Of a stretch of 64,000 nucleotides of DNA, positions 1 through 7,780 are shown piece after piece. Source of the DNA: Mycolicibacterium tusciae (GTDB taxonomy: Bacteria; Actinomycetota; Actinomycetes; Mycobacteriales; Mycobacteriaceae); contig NZ_MVIM01000009.1 in the NCBI RefSeq assembly GCF_002086795.1, forward strand, positions 62,001 through 126,000. The letters run 5' to 3'. Within the stretch, counting starts at the first letter, position 1. The number at the start of each line of letters is the position of its first letter. A model generated the notes under the pieces. That model was not told where the DNA came from and did no database searches. It worked only from the letters and a program-made list of their open reading frames with translations. The position numbers and the translations under genes are program-made.

Positions 1-1220
1 CCCGATTCGTACGTCTCACCGCGCACGGCCAACAAGAGCTGATACGCGGCAGACCACAGGTAGGGGAGCAGGATCAGCGATGTCGCGAGCAGGATCAGGT
101 TGAGATAGGTGCTCTCGTTCGCCAGCGTCCACAGCAGCATTGCCTGGACGCACAGATTGGTCAGCCACAACGCGTTGGCGGGAGCACCGTGCGCGTTCTC
201 TTTGGCCAGGGCTTTGGGCATCACGTTTTCGATGGCGGGCAGGCGCAGGATTTCGACGCACAGCATCACCCACGCGATCAGCGCGCCGAGGAGCGAGACG
301 ATCAGTCCGATGGAGATGAAGGCCGCCCCCCAGCCGCCGACCTGTTGTTCGAGCAGACCCGCCATCGACGGGTCGGGCACACCGGCGAGCTCCGCCTGGG
401 TCATCAGGCCGTACGAGAGCAGGTTGACCAGAAGCAGCAGCGCGAGCACGCCGGCGAATCCGAGCACTGTGGCGCGGCCGACGTCGCGGCGCTTGGCGGC
501 CCGCTGCGAGTAGACGGCGGCACCTTCGATGCCGATGAACACCCAGACGGTCACCAGCATCATGTTCTTGACCTGAGACATCGTGTCGCCCAGCGGCACA
601 CCGTCGATGTCCGTGGTGCGACCCCAGAAGTCCGCAGTGAAAAGTCCAGCCTTGAACCCGACAGCCGCGATCGCGATGAAAGTCAGAATCGGGATCACCT
701 TGGCGATGGTCACCACGACGTTGACAAACGCTGCGGTCTGGATGCCGCGCAGCGTCATGGCGTGCACGATCCAGAGCAGGATCGACGCGCCGATGATCGC
801 GGGCAGCGTTGCGCCACCTTCGAACGCCGGGAAGAAGTAGCCCAGCGTCGAGAACAGCAGCACGAGGTAAGCGACGTTGCCCACCCACGCCGAGACCCAG
901 TATCCGAACGCCGACGTGAAGCCGATGTAGTTGCCGAAACCCGCACGGGCGTAGCCGTAGACGCCGCCGTCGACCTCCGGCTTGCGGGCGGCCAAAGTCT
1001 GGAAGACGAATGCGAGCATCAGCATCCCGACGCCCGTGATCACCCACCCGATGAGTAGCGGACCAGGTGCGGCGCTGCCCGCCATCTGCGATGGCAGCGC
1101 AAAGATGCCGCTCCCGATCATGGATCCGACCACAATGGCCGTCAGCGCAGCCATGCTCAGACCGGGTTTGACGCCACCCGGATCGGCCTCGGGGGCCTTG
1201 TGCATGAGGTCTTCTGACAT
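1..1220 (-). CDS. APC-family basic amino acid / polyamine antiporter (C-terminus cut by window edge)
   Basis: An open frame runs from an ATG at 1220 to the window edge with no stop, so about 406 residues are visible and the C-terminus is missing. The protein begins MSEDLMHKAPEADPGG and then shows the APC-family first helix and loop VGSMIGSGIFALPSQMAG. It continues through about ten hydrophobic segments, including GGVYGYARAGFGNYIGF. The spacing and motifs resemble arginine/ornithine-type antiporters (ArcD/YdgI-like members of the basic amino acid/polyamine group) of the inner membrane. The substrate is inferred only from family likeness. The start is 55 nt below the stop of the upstream SRPBCC gene on the same strand, so both may be read from the promoter near 1990. 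That would suit arginine or polyamine handling under hypoxia, but no direct evidence for it is visible. Confidence 0.85.
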   Translation of the reverse strand, partial: MSEDLMHKAPEADPGGVKPGLSMAALTAIVVGSMIGSGIFALPSQMAGSAAPGPLLIGWVITGVGMLMLAFVFQTLAARKPEVDGGVYGYARAGFGNYIGFTSAFGYWVSAWVGNVAYLVLLFSTLGYFFPAFEGGATLPAIIGASILLWIVHAMTLRGIQTAAFVNVVVTIAKVIPILTFIAIAAVGFKAGLFTADFWGRTTDIDGVPLGDTMSQVKNMMLVTVWVFIGIEGAAVYSQRAAKRRDVGRATVLGFAGVLALLLLVNLLSYGLMTQAELAGVPDPSMAGLLEQQVGGWGAAFISIGLIVSLLGALIAWVMLCVEILRLPAIENVMPKALAKENAHGAPANALWLTNLCVQAMLLWTLANESTYLNLILLATSLILLPYLWSAAYQLLLAVRGETYES

Positions 1221-1275
1221 TTTTCGCTCCAAGCGCCGGGTACCGGGGGCGTGAAATCGCCTCTCGTGACTGAGG

Positions 1276-1956
1276 CTATGGATGTGACTCACGGCGCTGA
1301 GGAGGCTTTGGTCCCTGATCATCAGCCTTAAGTCCCACGCCCAACGCGGAGGTGTCGGGTGCTGAGGACCCTTCGGCATTGGCCGCGATCTGTCGAAGGG
1401 TGGCCCGCAGGACGTGGCCGACGAACGGCCGGATCAGGCGCCAGTAGCGCAGAAACCGGCGACGGGAGTCGGGATCTGTTGTCACCGTGCGACATTCGTA
1501 AGTGAGCAGCGTCGCAGAGGTGCCGTAGGGCAGCACGGAGAAGTTCGCGGCGATCTTTCCCCAACCAGGTTCGTTGAAACCACGGAAGTCAGCGACCGGC
1601 ACATCGAGCCACTCGATGGTGGGCTTCCAGAATCTGCCGATGGCGCCGAAGGCGATCTCGCGGTTCGAGCGTTCGCCGAGGAACGTCCAGCCCGGCAGTC
1701 CCATGTCCGTGGCGATGATGATCTTGGGCGCGGTCGGCACAGCGTGGCCCGTGAGTCGGGCCGGCAGCCCTCGTATCCACATCGACGCGTCCAGCAGCGG
1801 CGAGTGAACGGTGAGTAGGTCGAGTTCGCGTGCCGCGGCGAATGTTGCAGCCGGACCGGCCGCTACCACCATGTGCTCGGCAATCACGGCGTCGTAGGCG
1901 GGCATCGCCGAGTCGATGAGAAGTGGCCCGTAATCAGAGGTGGTCATGAGGTCCAT
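1276..1956 (-). CDS. SRPBCC-type conserved protein, DosR-box associated
   Basis: A protein of 226 residues with alternating strands and a long C-terminal helix (about residues 170-195), consistent with the SRPBCC/START-like helix-grip fold. A hydrophobic ligand pocket is typical of this fold; no catalytic motif is seen and the ligand is unknown. An internal ATG at 1947 gives MTTSDYG and is an equally good start. Neither ATG has a strong ribosome binding site. A DosR-like sequence lies about 30 nt upstream of the start, and a divergent small gene lies beyond it. It may be cotranscribed with the downstream permease. The two other SRPBCC proteins in this window (26104-26790 and 33618-34328) resemble each other more than this one. 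Confidence 0.65.
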   Translation of the reverse strand: MDLMTTSDYGPLLIDSAMPAYDAVIAEHMVVAAGPAATFAAARELDLLTVHSPLLDASMWIRGLPARLTGHAVPTAPKIIIATDMGLPGWTFLGERSNREIAFGAIGRFWKPTIEWLDVPVADFRGFNEPGWGKIAANFSVLPYGTSATLLTYECRTVTTDPDSRRRFLRYWRLIRPFVGHVLRATLRQIAANAEGSSAPDTSALGVGLKADDQGPKPPQRRESHP

Positions 1957-1983
1957 GGTCGACGGGCAGGCCGGACAGACCTA

Positions 1984-1997
1984 GGGTCCATGGTCCC
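1984..1997 (-). promoter_or_regulatory. DosR-like box upstream of the SRPBCC gene
   Basis: The plus strand reads GGGTCCATGGTCCC. The minus strand reads GGGACCATGGACCC, which keeps the GGGAC...CCC ends of the DosR (DevR) consensus. It lies 28-41 nt before the minus-strand start at 1956, a plausible activator position. The assignment rests on the motif only. Confidence 0.6.
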
Positions 1998-2057
1998 CGC
2001 CCAGCAGGCAACGTGACGTTGGTGCCGAAAACGCACGTGGAGCCGGACAGCCACGAA

Positions 2058-2093
2058 GGGACCATCGTCACTCGCGGGGGGACCTTCGTCGGT
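2058..2093 (+). promoter_or_regulatory. Two tandem DosR-like boxes
   Basis: GGGACCATCGTCACT (2058-2072) and GGGACCTTCGTCGGT (2079-2093) lie 21 nt apart, two helical turns. This is the usual arrangement of paired DosR boxes in dormancy promoters. They precede the small gene starting at 2158 by about 65 nt. The 3' halves are degenerate, but the GGGACC(T/A)TCGTC cores agree with each other and with other boxes in the window. Confidence 0.65.
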
Positions 2094-2157
2094 AGTGGCC
2101 GGCCTCGGCGATCAATAGCGTCGACAGCGGTAACGATCCCACGATGAGAGGTTCCAC

Positions 2158-2448
2158 ATGGTTCAGGCAGTTGAGTCGCAGCAAGCGACATCCCATTCGA
2201 TCGACTTGCTCGACGATGTTCGCGATGCGGCCAAGGTCGGCCAGCACGCTGCGGCCGAGGCCTTGCGGGCATTCCGTCAAACGGTCGACGAGGCGGTACC
2301 GCAGGCCGTCGAACCGCTACGCACGAAGATCGTTGATGCCGCGGTCGAACTGGCTGACAAGCTCGTCGCCGCCCAGTTTCAACTCAACCGCGACCTGATC
2401 CACAGCGCCGAACGGGCCCTGACCAAGTCCGACGGCGACAAGAAGTAG
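2158..2448 (+). CDS. Small helical conserved hypothetical protein
   Basis: A 96-residue protein with no signal peptide or membrane segment that is predicted to be almost entirely helical. It is rich in Ala, Val, Asp and Glu, with amphipathic stretches such as DDVRDAAKVGQHAAAEALRAF and a Lys/Asp-rich end SDGDKK. I do not recognise the family. The spacing of small hydrophobic residues suggests a four-helix or phasin-like/apolipoprotein-like surface helix, but that is only an impression. Two DosR-like boxes sit about 65 nt upstream, so hypoxic induction is likely. The hydrogenase leader and hoxF follow after about 190 nt on the same strand, so transcription could read through. Confidence 0.6.
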   Translation: MVQAVESQQATSHSIDLLDDVRDAAKVGQHAAAEALRAFRQTVDEAVPQAVEPLRTKIVDAAVELADKLVAAQFQLNRDLIHSAERALTKSDGDKK

Positions 2449-2606
2449 ATCGCTCGCAAGCCCGCCGCTCCGCGCCGTGGCCACTATCGTGAATGGTGGA
2501 CGCTGCGCCGGCAGTCGGGACAGCGGATTGGCGCCGATATCAGCGGCACCGCTGTTTCTTTGGTGTAGCCAAGCTGACGGCTGACGTAGCGCGGCGGGTC
2601 CGCCCC

Positions 2607-2620
2607 GGGACATCGGTCGA
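2607..2620 (+). promoter_or_regulatory. Weak DosR-like box before the hox operon
   Basis: GGGACATCGGTCGA matches the first half of the DosR consensus (GGGAC) and the central GTC, but not the 3' CCC. It lies 20 nt before the leader ORF at 2640 and 64 nt before hoxF. It is the only candidate in the 235-nt gap between 2448 and hoxF. The hox operon may instead be read from the paired boxes at 2058-2093. Confidence 0.3.
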
Positions 2621-2639
2621 TGGCCGAGAGGAGTTTCAG

Positions 2640-2687
2640 ATGGCGATCGCGTCAATCGGATCCGCACGGGCGAACGCTGCTAGATGA
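2640..2687 (+). CDS. 15-residue leader peptide coupled to hoxF
   Basis: ATG at 2640 follows a good Shine-Dalgarno AGAGGAG (2627-2633, 6-nt spacer). It encodes MAIASIGSARANAAR and stops with a TGA that overlaps the hoxF ATG at 2684 (ATGA). hoxF itself has no recognisable ribosome binding site, so its translation probably depends on ribosomes finishing this small frame. The same frame is open back to a GTG at 2493 (64 residues in total), so a longer product cannot be excluded. No attenuator hairpin or codon-specific run is obvious. Existence of the peptide is inferred from the ribosome binding site and the stop/start overlap only. Confidence 0.5.
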   Translation: MAIASIGSARANAAR

Positions 2688-4495
2688 ACGCAGATATCGA
2701 CACCGTCCTGCGGCGCTACCGCTACGACGGAACGCGGCTGATCGATATCCTGTGGGATGTCCAGCACTTGTACGGCTACATCCCCGCCGAGCATCTGCCG
2801 CAGATGGCGGTTGCGTTGAATCGGACTCCGTTGGACATCGTGGAGACGGCTTCCTTCTATCACTTCTTCCACAGCACGCCGGCCGGACGCCACCGGATTT
2901 ACTTGAGCAACACCGTGATTGCCAAGATGAACGGATTTCAAGCGGTCTACGATGCGCTCGAGCGCCAGACCGGGGCGCGCTTCGGGGAGACCGACGCGGA
3001 TGGGATATTCGGTCTGTTCGAAACGCCGTGTATCGGGCTCAGCGATCAGGAACCGGCGATGATGGTCGACAGCGTGGTGTTCACCCGACTGACGCCCGAC
3101 ACCGTCGCAGACATCATCGCGCAGTTGAAAACGGGTAAAGCCGCCGCCGATATCGCCAACCCTGAGGGGCTGCCCGACGATGGCATCGCCTACGTCGAGG
3201 CTCTGGTGGAGTCCAATGTCCACACGCGGGGCCCCGTGTTCTTCCGCGGCGAGCCGGATTACCAAACGTTGCTCAAGAACTGCCTCGCCGGTACGCCCGA
3301 GCAGGCCATCGGCGTTGTCACCGAGTCCGGGCTGCGGGGCTACGGCGGTGCAGGGTTTCGAACGGGATTGAAGTGGCAGTTGTGCAGGGACGCGCCTGGC
3401 GACGAGAAGTACATCATCTGCAACGCAGATGAGGGGGAACCGGGCACGTTCAAAGACCGCGCGCTCCTGACCCGATCGCCGAAAGACGTCTTCATGGGGA
3501 TGGTCATCGCGGCCTACGCGATCGGCAGTTCTCGCGGAATCGTCTATCTCCGTGCTGAATACGTCTATCTGAGGCGCTATTTGGAAGGCCAGCTTCAGCA
3601 ACTTCGGGACGACGGGTTACTCGGACACAGCGTCGGCGGGCGATCGGGATTCGACTTCGACATCCGCATCCAGATGGGTGCCGGTTCCTACGTCTGTGGT
3701 GAAGAGTCTGCGCTGATCGAGTCCTGCGAAGGCAATCGGGGCACCCCCCGGCTGAAACCGCCCTTCCCCGTTCGAGAGGGCTACCTCGGCAAACCGACCA
3801 GCGTCAACAACGTCGAGACCTTGGCTGCCGCAACCCGCGTCATGGAAGAAGGCGCCGAATGGTTCCGCCGCATGGGTACCCCCGACTCCGCGGGCGCCCG
3901 CCTGTTGAGCGTCGCCGGGGACTGCAATCGTCCGGGAGTGTATGAGGTCGAGTGGGGCATCACCCTCGATGAGGTGCTGACCATGGTCGGTGCGGCCGAC
4001 GCCCGCGCGGTCCAGATCAGCGGGCCATCGGGGGAGTGCGTGTCGGTAGCGGCTGACGGCCGACGCCGCATTGCGTACGAGGACATCCCGTGCAACGGGG
4101 CGGTCACCATCTTCAATTCGACCCGTGACCTGCTGGACTGCGTCAAGGACTACTCCAAGTTCTTCGCCGACGAATCCTGCGGCATCTGTGTGCCCTGCCG
4201 GGCGGGCACCGTGGATCTGCACGACAAGGTCGAACTCGTCATCGCAGGAGACGCGGTACCAAAGGATCTCGACGAGGTGGCCCGGTGGGGTGCCCTGGTG
4301 CAGGCGACCAGTCGGTGCGGCCTCGGGGCGACTGCGGCCAATCCCATCCTGACCACACTCGAGAAGTTCCCCGAGATCTATCGGCAAAGGTTGCGCACCA
4401 AGGAACACACCCTGCTGGCATCGTTCGACCTCGATGCCGCGCTGGCCGGGCACGAGAAGGCACGGATCGAACTGCAGTCGGGTGAGACGACATGA
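2684..4495 (+). CDS. hoxF: NAD-reducing hydrogenase diaphorase subunit HoxF (NuoE-NuoF fusion)
   Basis: This 603-residue flavoprotein would exchange electrons between NAD(H) and the iron-sulfur chain of a soluble bidirectional hydrogenase. Residues about 1-160 are a NuoE-like domain and about 170-600 a NuoF-like domain. The FMN/NADH motifs GLRGYGGAGFRTGLKW (about 215) and NADEGEPGTFKDR are intact. The NuoF [4Fe-4S] site is SCGICVPC (about 497-504) plus SRCGLG (about 543). In the NuoE part, three of the four cysteines for the N1a-type [2Fe-2S] cluster are missing: YLSNTVIAKM stands where Cys-x4-Cys is expected, and CIGLSD where Cys-x3-Cys is expected. As I recall, other HoxF proteins also lack this cluster. 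The gene is coupled by ATGA to a leader ORF upstream and to hoxU downstream. Confidence 0.93.
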   Translation: MNADIDTVLRRYRYDGTRLIDILWDVQHLYGYIPAEHLPQMAVALNRTPLDIVETASFYHFFHSTPAGRHRIYLSNTVIAKMNGFQAVYDALERQTGARFGETDADGIFGLFETPCIGLSDQEPAMMVDSVVFTRLTPDTVADIIAQLKTGKAAADIANPEGLPDDGIAYVEALVESNVHTRGPVFFRGEPDYQTLLKNCLAGTPEQAIGVVTESGLRGYGGAGFRTGLKWQLCRDAPGDEKYIICNADEGEPGTFKDRALLTRSPKDVFMGMVIAAYAIGSSRGIVYLRAEYVYLRRYLEGQLQQLRDDGLLGHSVGGRSGFDFDIRIQMGAGSYVCGEESALIESCEGNRGTPRLKPPFPVREGYLGKPTSVNNVETLAAATRVMEEGAEWFRRMGTPDSAGARLLSVAGDCNRPGVYEVEWGITLDEVLTMVGAADARAVQISGPSGECVSVAADGRRRIAYEDIPCNGAVTIFNSTRDLLDCVKDYSKFFADESCGICVPCRAGTVDLHDKVELVIAGDAVPKDLDEVARWGALVQATSRCGLGATAANPILTTLEKFPEIYRQRLRTKEHTLLASFDLDAALAGHEKARIELQSGETT

Positions 4496-5208
4496 CCATC
4501 CGAATCGAGATCGATGGAGTATCGGTGTCGACCGAGGAGGGCGCAACCCTGGTCGATGTCGCCGCCGACGCCGGTGTGTACATCCCGACACTGTGCTATC
4601 TCAGAGACAAGCCGTGCCTTGGGACATGCCGGGTGTGCTCGGTGAAGGTGAACGGCGCTGTGGTCACGGCGTGTACGGTCGCCGTCTCGGACGGGATGAC
4701 GGTCGAGGTCGACGAACCGGAAACAGCCGATATGCGAAAAGCTCTGGTAGAACTGCTGTTCACCGAAGGCAACCACAACTGTCCCAGTTGTGAGAAGAGC
4801 GGGCGCTGCACGCTGCAGGCGGTCGGTTACGAGCTGGACATGCTGGTGTCACGCTTCCCGTACCGGTTCCCGGTCCGAGAGCGCGAACACGCGGCCGAAC
4901 GGATCTGGCTGGAGCGCGACCGTTGCATCTTCTGCCAGCGCTGCGTCGAATTCGTCCGCGACGAAGCAACCGGCCAGAAGATCTTCAGCATCAGCCACCG
5001 CGGCGCCGAGTCCCGGATCGAAGTCGATGCCGACCGTGCCAACGCGATGCCGGCCGAGCAGGTCCGCTATGCCGTCGAGATTTGTCCCGTCGGCGCCATC
5101 CTCGAGAAACGGGTCGGATTCGACGTCCCGATCGGCCGACGCAAGTACGAAGTGAAATCCGTCCGCGATCGGGCACTCGACCAGGCAGACGGATCGGACG
5201 CGCCGTGA
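4492..5208 (+). CDS. hoxU: Hydrogenase diaphorase subunit HoxU (NuoG N-terminal-like)
   Basis: A 238-residue iron-sulfur subunit that links HoxF to the hydrogenase module. The N-terminus is a plant-type [2Fe-2S] ferredoxin domain with Cys ligands in CYLRDKPCLGTCRVC and a fourth Cys in TACTV. A NuoG-like His/Cys cluster follows in HNCPSCEKSGRCTLQ, then a ferredoxin-like [4Fe-4S] pair in CIFCQRCVEF with a further Cys in ICPVGAI. The size matches HoxU rather than full-length NuoG, so no molybdopterin domain is present. ATGA overlap with hoxF and GTGA overlap with hoxY indicate translational coupling and fixed stoichiometry. Confidence 0.93.
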   Translation: MTIRIEIDGVSVSTEEGATLVDVAADAGVYIPTLCYLRDKPCLGTCRVCSVKVNGAVVTACTVAVSDGMTVEVDEPETADMRKALVELLFTEGNHNCPSCEKSGRCTLQAVGYELDMLVSRFPYRFPVREREHAAERIWLERDRCIFCQRCVEFVRDEATGQKIFSISHRGAESRIEVDADRANAMPAEQVRYAVEICPVGAILEKRVGFDVPIGRRKYEVKSVRDRALDQADGSDAP

Positions 5209-5822
5209 CGGACGAGACCAGATCGGACGAACTCCCCTCGGCGCCAGCAGATCCGGCGTTATCGGCGGCTCGCGAGGGCAAGATCAACGTGGCAATGATC
5301 GGCTTGTGCGGCTGCTGGGGATGCACGTTGTCCTTTCTGGACATGGATGAGCGGATCGTTCCACTCTTGACGAAGGTCACCATCCACCGGTCCTCGCTCA
5401 CTGATATCAAGAGAATCACCGAGCGTTGCGCAATCGGCTTCATCGAAGGTGGTGTCGCGAATGAGGAGAACATCGAAACGCTGCGACATTTCCGGAACAA
5501 CTGCGACATCCTGATCTCCGTCGGAGCCTGCGCCGTCTGGGGCGGCGTCCCGGCGATGCGTAATGTCTTCGAGCTGAAGGATTGCTTGGCTGAGGCGTAT
5601 GTCAACTCGCCGACCGCCGTTCCCGGTGCCGAACCCGTCATCCCCTGCCACCCGGACATCCCCCGAATCACCACCAAGGTCCACCCCTGCCACGAAGTGG
5701 TCAAGATGGACTACTTCATCCCCGGCTGTCCACCGGATGCCGATGCCATCTTCACCGTGCTCGAGGATCTGATACATGGTCGTCCAGTTGCGCTGCCCCG
5801 CTCGCTCAATCACTACGACTGA
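5205..5822 (+). CDS. hoxY: [NiFe]-hydrogenase small subunit HoxY
   Basis: A 205-residue small subunit that carries the proximal [4Fe-4S] cluster. The start is the GTG that overlaps the hoxU stop (GTGA). Longer readings upstream in this frame run inside hoxU and are not credible. Conserved cysteines lie in GLCGCWGCTLSFLD, GACAVWGG and PGCPPD, which together make the single proximal cluster typical of the short HoxY-type subunits. There is no Tat signal peptide, so the enzyme should be cytoplasmic. The gene sits between the diaphorase genes and hoxH, with 14 nt before hoxH. Confidence 0.92.
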   Translation: MTDETRSDELPSAPADPALSAAREGKINVAMIGLCGCWGCTLSFLDMDERIVPLLTKVTIHRSSLTDIKRITERCAIGFIEGGVANEENIETLRHFRNNCDILISVGACAVWGGVPAMRNVFELKDCLAEAYVNSPTAVPGAEPVIPCHPDIPRITTKVHPCHEVVKMDYFIPGCPPDADAIFTVLEDLIHGRPVALPRSLNHYD

Positions 5823-5836
5823 CTCGGAGGCTTCGC

Positions 5837-7318
5837 GTGAGCAGAAAGCTCGTCATCGACCCCGTTACCCGCATCGAGGGCCACGGCAAGGTAACCGTGA
5901 ACCTCGACGACGACGGCAACGTCGTCGACGCCAGGCTGCATGTCGTCGAGTTCCGCGGATTCGAAAAGTTCGTTCAGGGCCACCCGTTCTGGGAGGCGCC
6001 GATGCTGATGCAGCGCATCTGCGGAATCTGCTTCGTCAGTCACCACCTGTCTGGCGCCAAAGTGCTCGACGACATGATCGGCGCCGGCGTGAACTCAGAA
6101 GTCGCAATAACACGGACAGCGGAGAAGATCCGTCGGCTCGGCCATTACGCGCAGATGCTGCAGTCTCATGCGACCGCATACTTCTACTTAGTGGTCCCCG
6201 AGATGATGTTCGGGATGGATGCCGCGCCCGAGCAGCGCAATCTTCTCGGCCTCATCGAGGCCGACCCGGCGCTGATGCGAAGAGTGATCATGCTGCGCAA
6301 GTGGGGCCAGGAGGTCATCAAGACCGTCTTCGGCAGAAGGATGCACGGCATCAACTCGGTGCCCGGAGGCGTCGACAAGAACTTGAGCCGCGCCGAATGC
6401 GACCGTCTGCTCAACGGTGAGGAGGGACTCCCGTCGGTCGACGAGATCATCGACTACGCACAGGACGGGCTTCGCCTGTTCTACGACTTCCATGAAAAGA
6501 ACCGAAGCGCGGTGGACGGGTTCGCCACCGTTCCCGCGCTCAACATGTCCCTGGTCGACGCCGACGGCAACGTGGACTACTACCACGGGGCCCTGCGCAT
6601 CGTCGACGAGAACAAGCGCATCGTCAGTGAATTCGATTATCACGACTACCTCGATCACTTTTCGGAAGCCGTCGAAGAGTGGAGCTACATGAAGTTCCCC
6701 TTCCTCAAGGAGCTCGGCAGGGAGAAGGGCTCGGTCCGGGTGGGCCCGCTCGCGCGGATGAACGTGACCAAGACGCTGTCGACTCCGCGCGCTCAGGACG
6801 CGCTGGAGCGGTTCCACGCCTACACCGGCGGCGCACCCAACAACATGACGCTGCACACCAACTGGGCGAGGACCATCGAGGTGCTCCACGCCGCGGAACT
6901 GATCGAACAATTGCTGCGCGACCCCGATCTGCAGAACGAGGACCTCATCGTCACGCCCGCGGCGGGCGCTTGGGTCGGCGAGGGTGTCGGTGTCGTCGAA
7001 GCGCCTCGCGGCACGTTGCTTCATCACTACCGCGCCGGTCCGGACGGGGACATCACCTTCGCCAATCTCATTGTGGCCACGACACACAACAATCAGGTTC
7101 TAAACCGTACGGTGCGCTCGGTGGCCGAGGACTACCTGGTGGGTCGCGCCGAGATCACCGAAGGGATGATGAACGCGATCGAAGTCGGAATCCGTGCCTT
7201 CGATCCCTGCCTGAGTTGTGCGACGCACGCCTTCGGCCAGATGCCGCTGATCGTGACTGTCCGCGATCCGGCGGGATTAGTGATCAACGAACGTGTCCGC
7301 TCGGCATCAGGTTCATGA
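5837..7318 (+). CDS. hoxH: [NiFe]-hydrogenase large subunit HoxH
   Basis: A 493-residue catalytic subunit that holds the NiFe(CN)2CO centre and interconverts H2 with protons and electrons. The L1 motif RICGIC gives Cys62 and Cys65, and the L2 motif DPCLSCATH gives Cys458 and Cys461, so all four Ni/Fe ligands are present. After His464 there is a 29-residue C-terminal extension (AFGQMPLIV...), the part removed by a dedicated endopeptidase once nickel is inserted. The GTG start at 5837 follows a GGAGG at 5825-5829. The partners (HoxF, HoxU, HoxY) make group 3d the best assignment. No hyp maturation genes are in the window, so they must be elsewhere. Confidence 0.95.
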   Translation: MSRKLVIDPVTRIEGHGKVTVNLDDDGNVVDARLHVVEFRGFEKFVQGHPFWEAPMLMQRICGICFVSHHLSGAKVLDDMIGAGVNSEVAITRTAEKIRRLGHYAQMLQSHATAYFYLVVPEMMFGMDAAPEQRNLLGLIEADPALMRRVIMLRKWGQEVIKTVFGRRMHGINSVPGGVDKNLSRAECDRLLNGEEGLPSVDEIIDYAQDGLRLFYDFHEKNRSAVDGFATVPALNMSLVDADGNVDYYHGALRIVDENKRIVSEFDYHDYLDHFSEAVEEWSYMKFPFLKELGREKGSVRVGPLARMNVTKTLSTPRAQDALERFHAYTGGAPNNMTLHTNWARTIEVLHAAELIEQLLRDPDLQNEDLIVTPAAGAWVGEGVGVVEAPRGTLLHHYRAGPDGDITFANLIVATTHNNQVLNRTVRSVAEDYLVGRAEITEGMMNAIEVGIRAFDPCLSCATHAFGQMPLIVTVRDPAGLVINERVRSASGS

Positions 7319-7776
7319 GACTCGACGATTTCGACAACGACTCCTGTCTGATCTATGGTATTGGCAACGTAGGTCGCCAGGATGACGGCTTGGGCTGGGC
7401 GTTCGTCGATTGGCTTCAGGCGCAGGGTCTTTGCTCGAGCGCGGAGATGCAGCGGGGCTATCAGCTTCTGCTGGAGGACGCCGAACTGATCAGCAACAAG
7501 AAACGGGTGTTGTTCGTCGATGCCACCAAAGAGGCTTCGGTGGAATCATTCACCTTGGGTCGCCCAATGCCCCGCATGGACTTCAGCTTCACGTCGCACG
7601 CCATCTCGATCCCCGCCATCATGGCGACCTGCCAGCAGTGTTTTCAGCGCCTGCCGGAGGTGTACGTCCTCGCGATCAGGGGATACGAGTTCGAACTCGC
7701 AATGGGGTTGACTCCCGCGGCGCAGCGCAACTTGGACGGTGCGAAAGCCCATCTTCGTGGGGAGCATCGGTTGTGA
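7315..7776 (+). CDS. hoxW: HoxW-type hydrogenase maturation endopeptidase
   Basis: A 153-residue protein beginning MRLDDFDNDSCLIYGIGN. The motif GIGNVGRQDDGLGWAFVDWL matches the GN-x4-DDG(x)G nickel-binding loop of the HyaD/HycI/HoxW peptidase family, which cleaves the C-terminal tail of the large subunit after nickel insertion. The ATG overlaps the hoxH stop (ATGA), and this defines the start; longer frames upstream lie within hoxH. It is the last gene of the operon. Its stop is only 4 nt from the stop of the converging PFOR operon, with no terminator hairpin between them. Confidence 0.85.
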   Translation: MRLDDFDNDSCLIYGIGNVGRQDDGLGWAFVDWLQAQGLCSSAEMQRGYQLLLEDAELISNKKRVLFVDATKEASVESFTLGRPMPRMDFSFTSHAISIPAIMATCQQCFQRLPEVYVLAIRGYEFELAMGLTPAAQRNLDGAKAHLRGEHRL

Positions 7777-7780
7777 CCGG

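Noticed and set aside
16..1047. 343-residue minus-strand ORF in the permease region
   Set aside because: It is out of frame with the ATG at 1220. It is Arg-rich with no membrane segments, whereas the frame from 1220 gives clear APC-family motifs to the window edge.
2636..4591. Long minus-strand frames opposite hoxF
   Set aside because: These are antisense shadows of a GC-rich gene; they lack motifs and their composition is Arg/Gly/Asp-rich.
4923..5204. N-terminal extension of hoxY
   Set aside because: It lies wholly inside hoxU. The GTGA overlap at 5205 gives the normal HoxY length and start.
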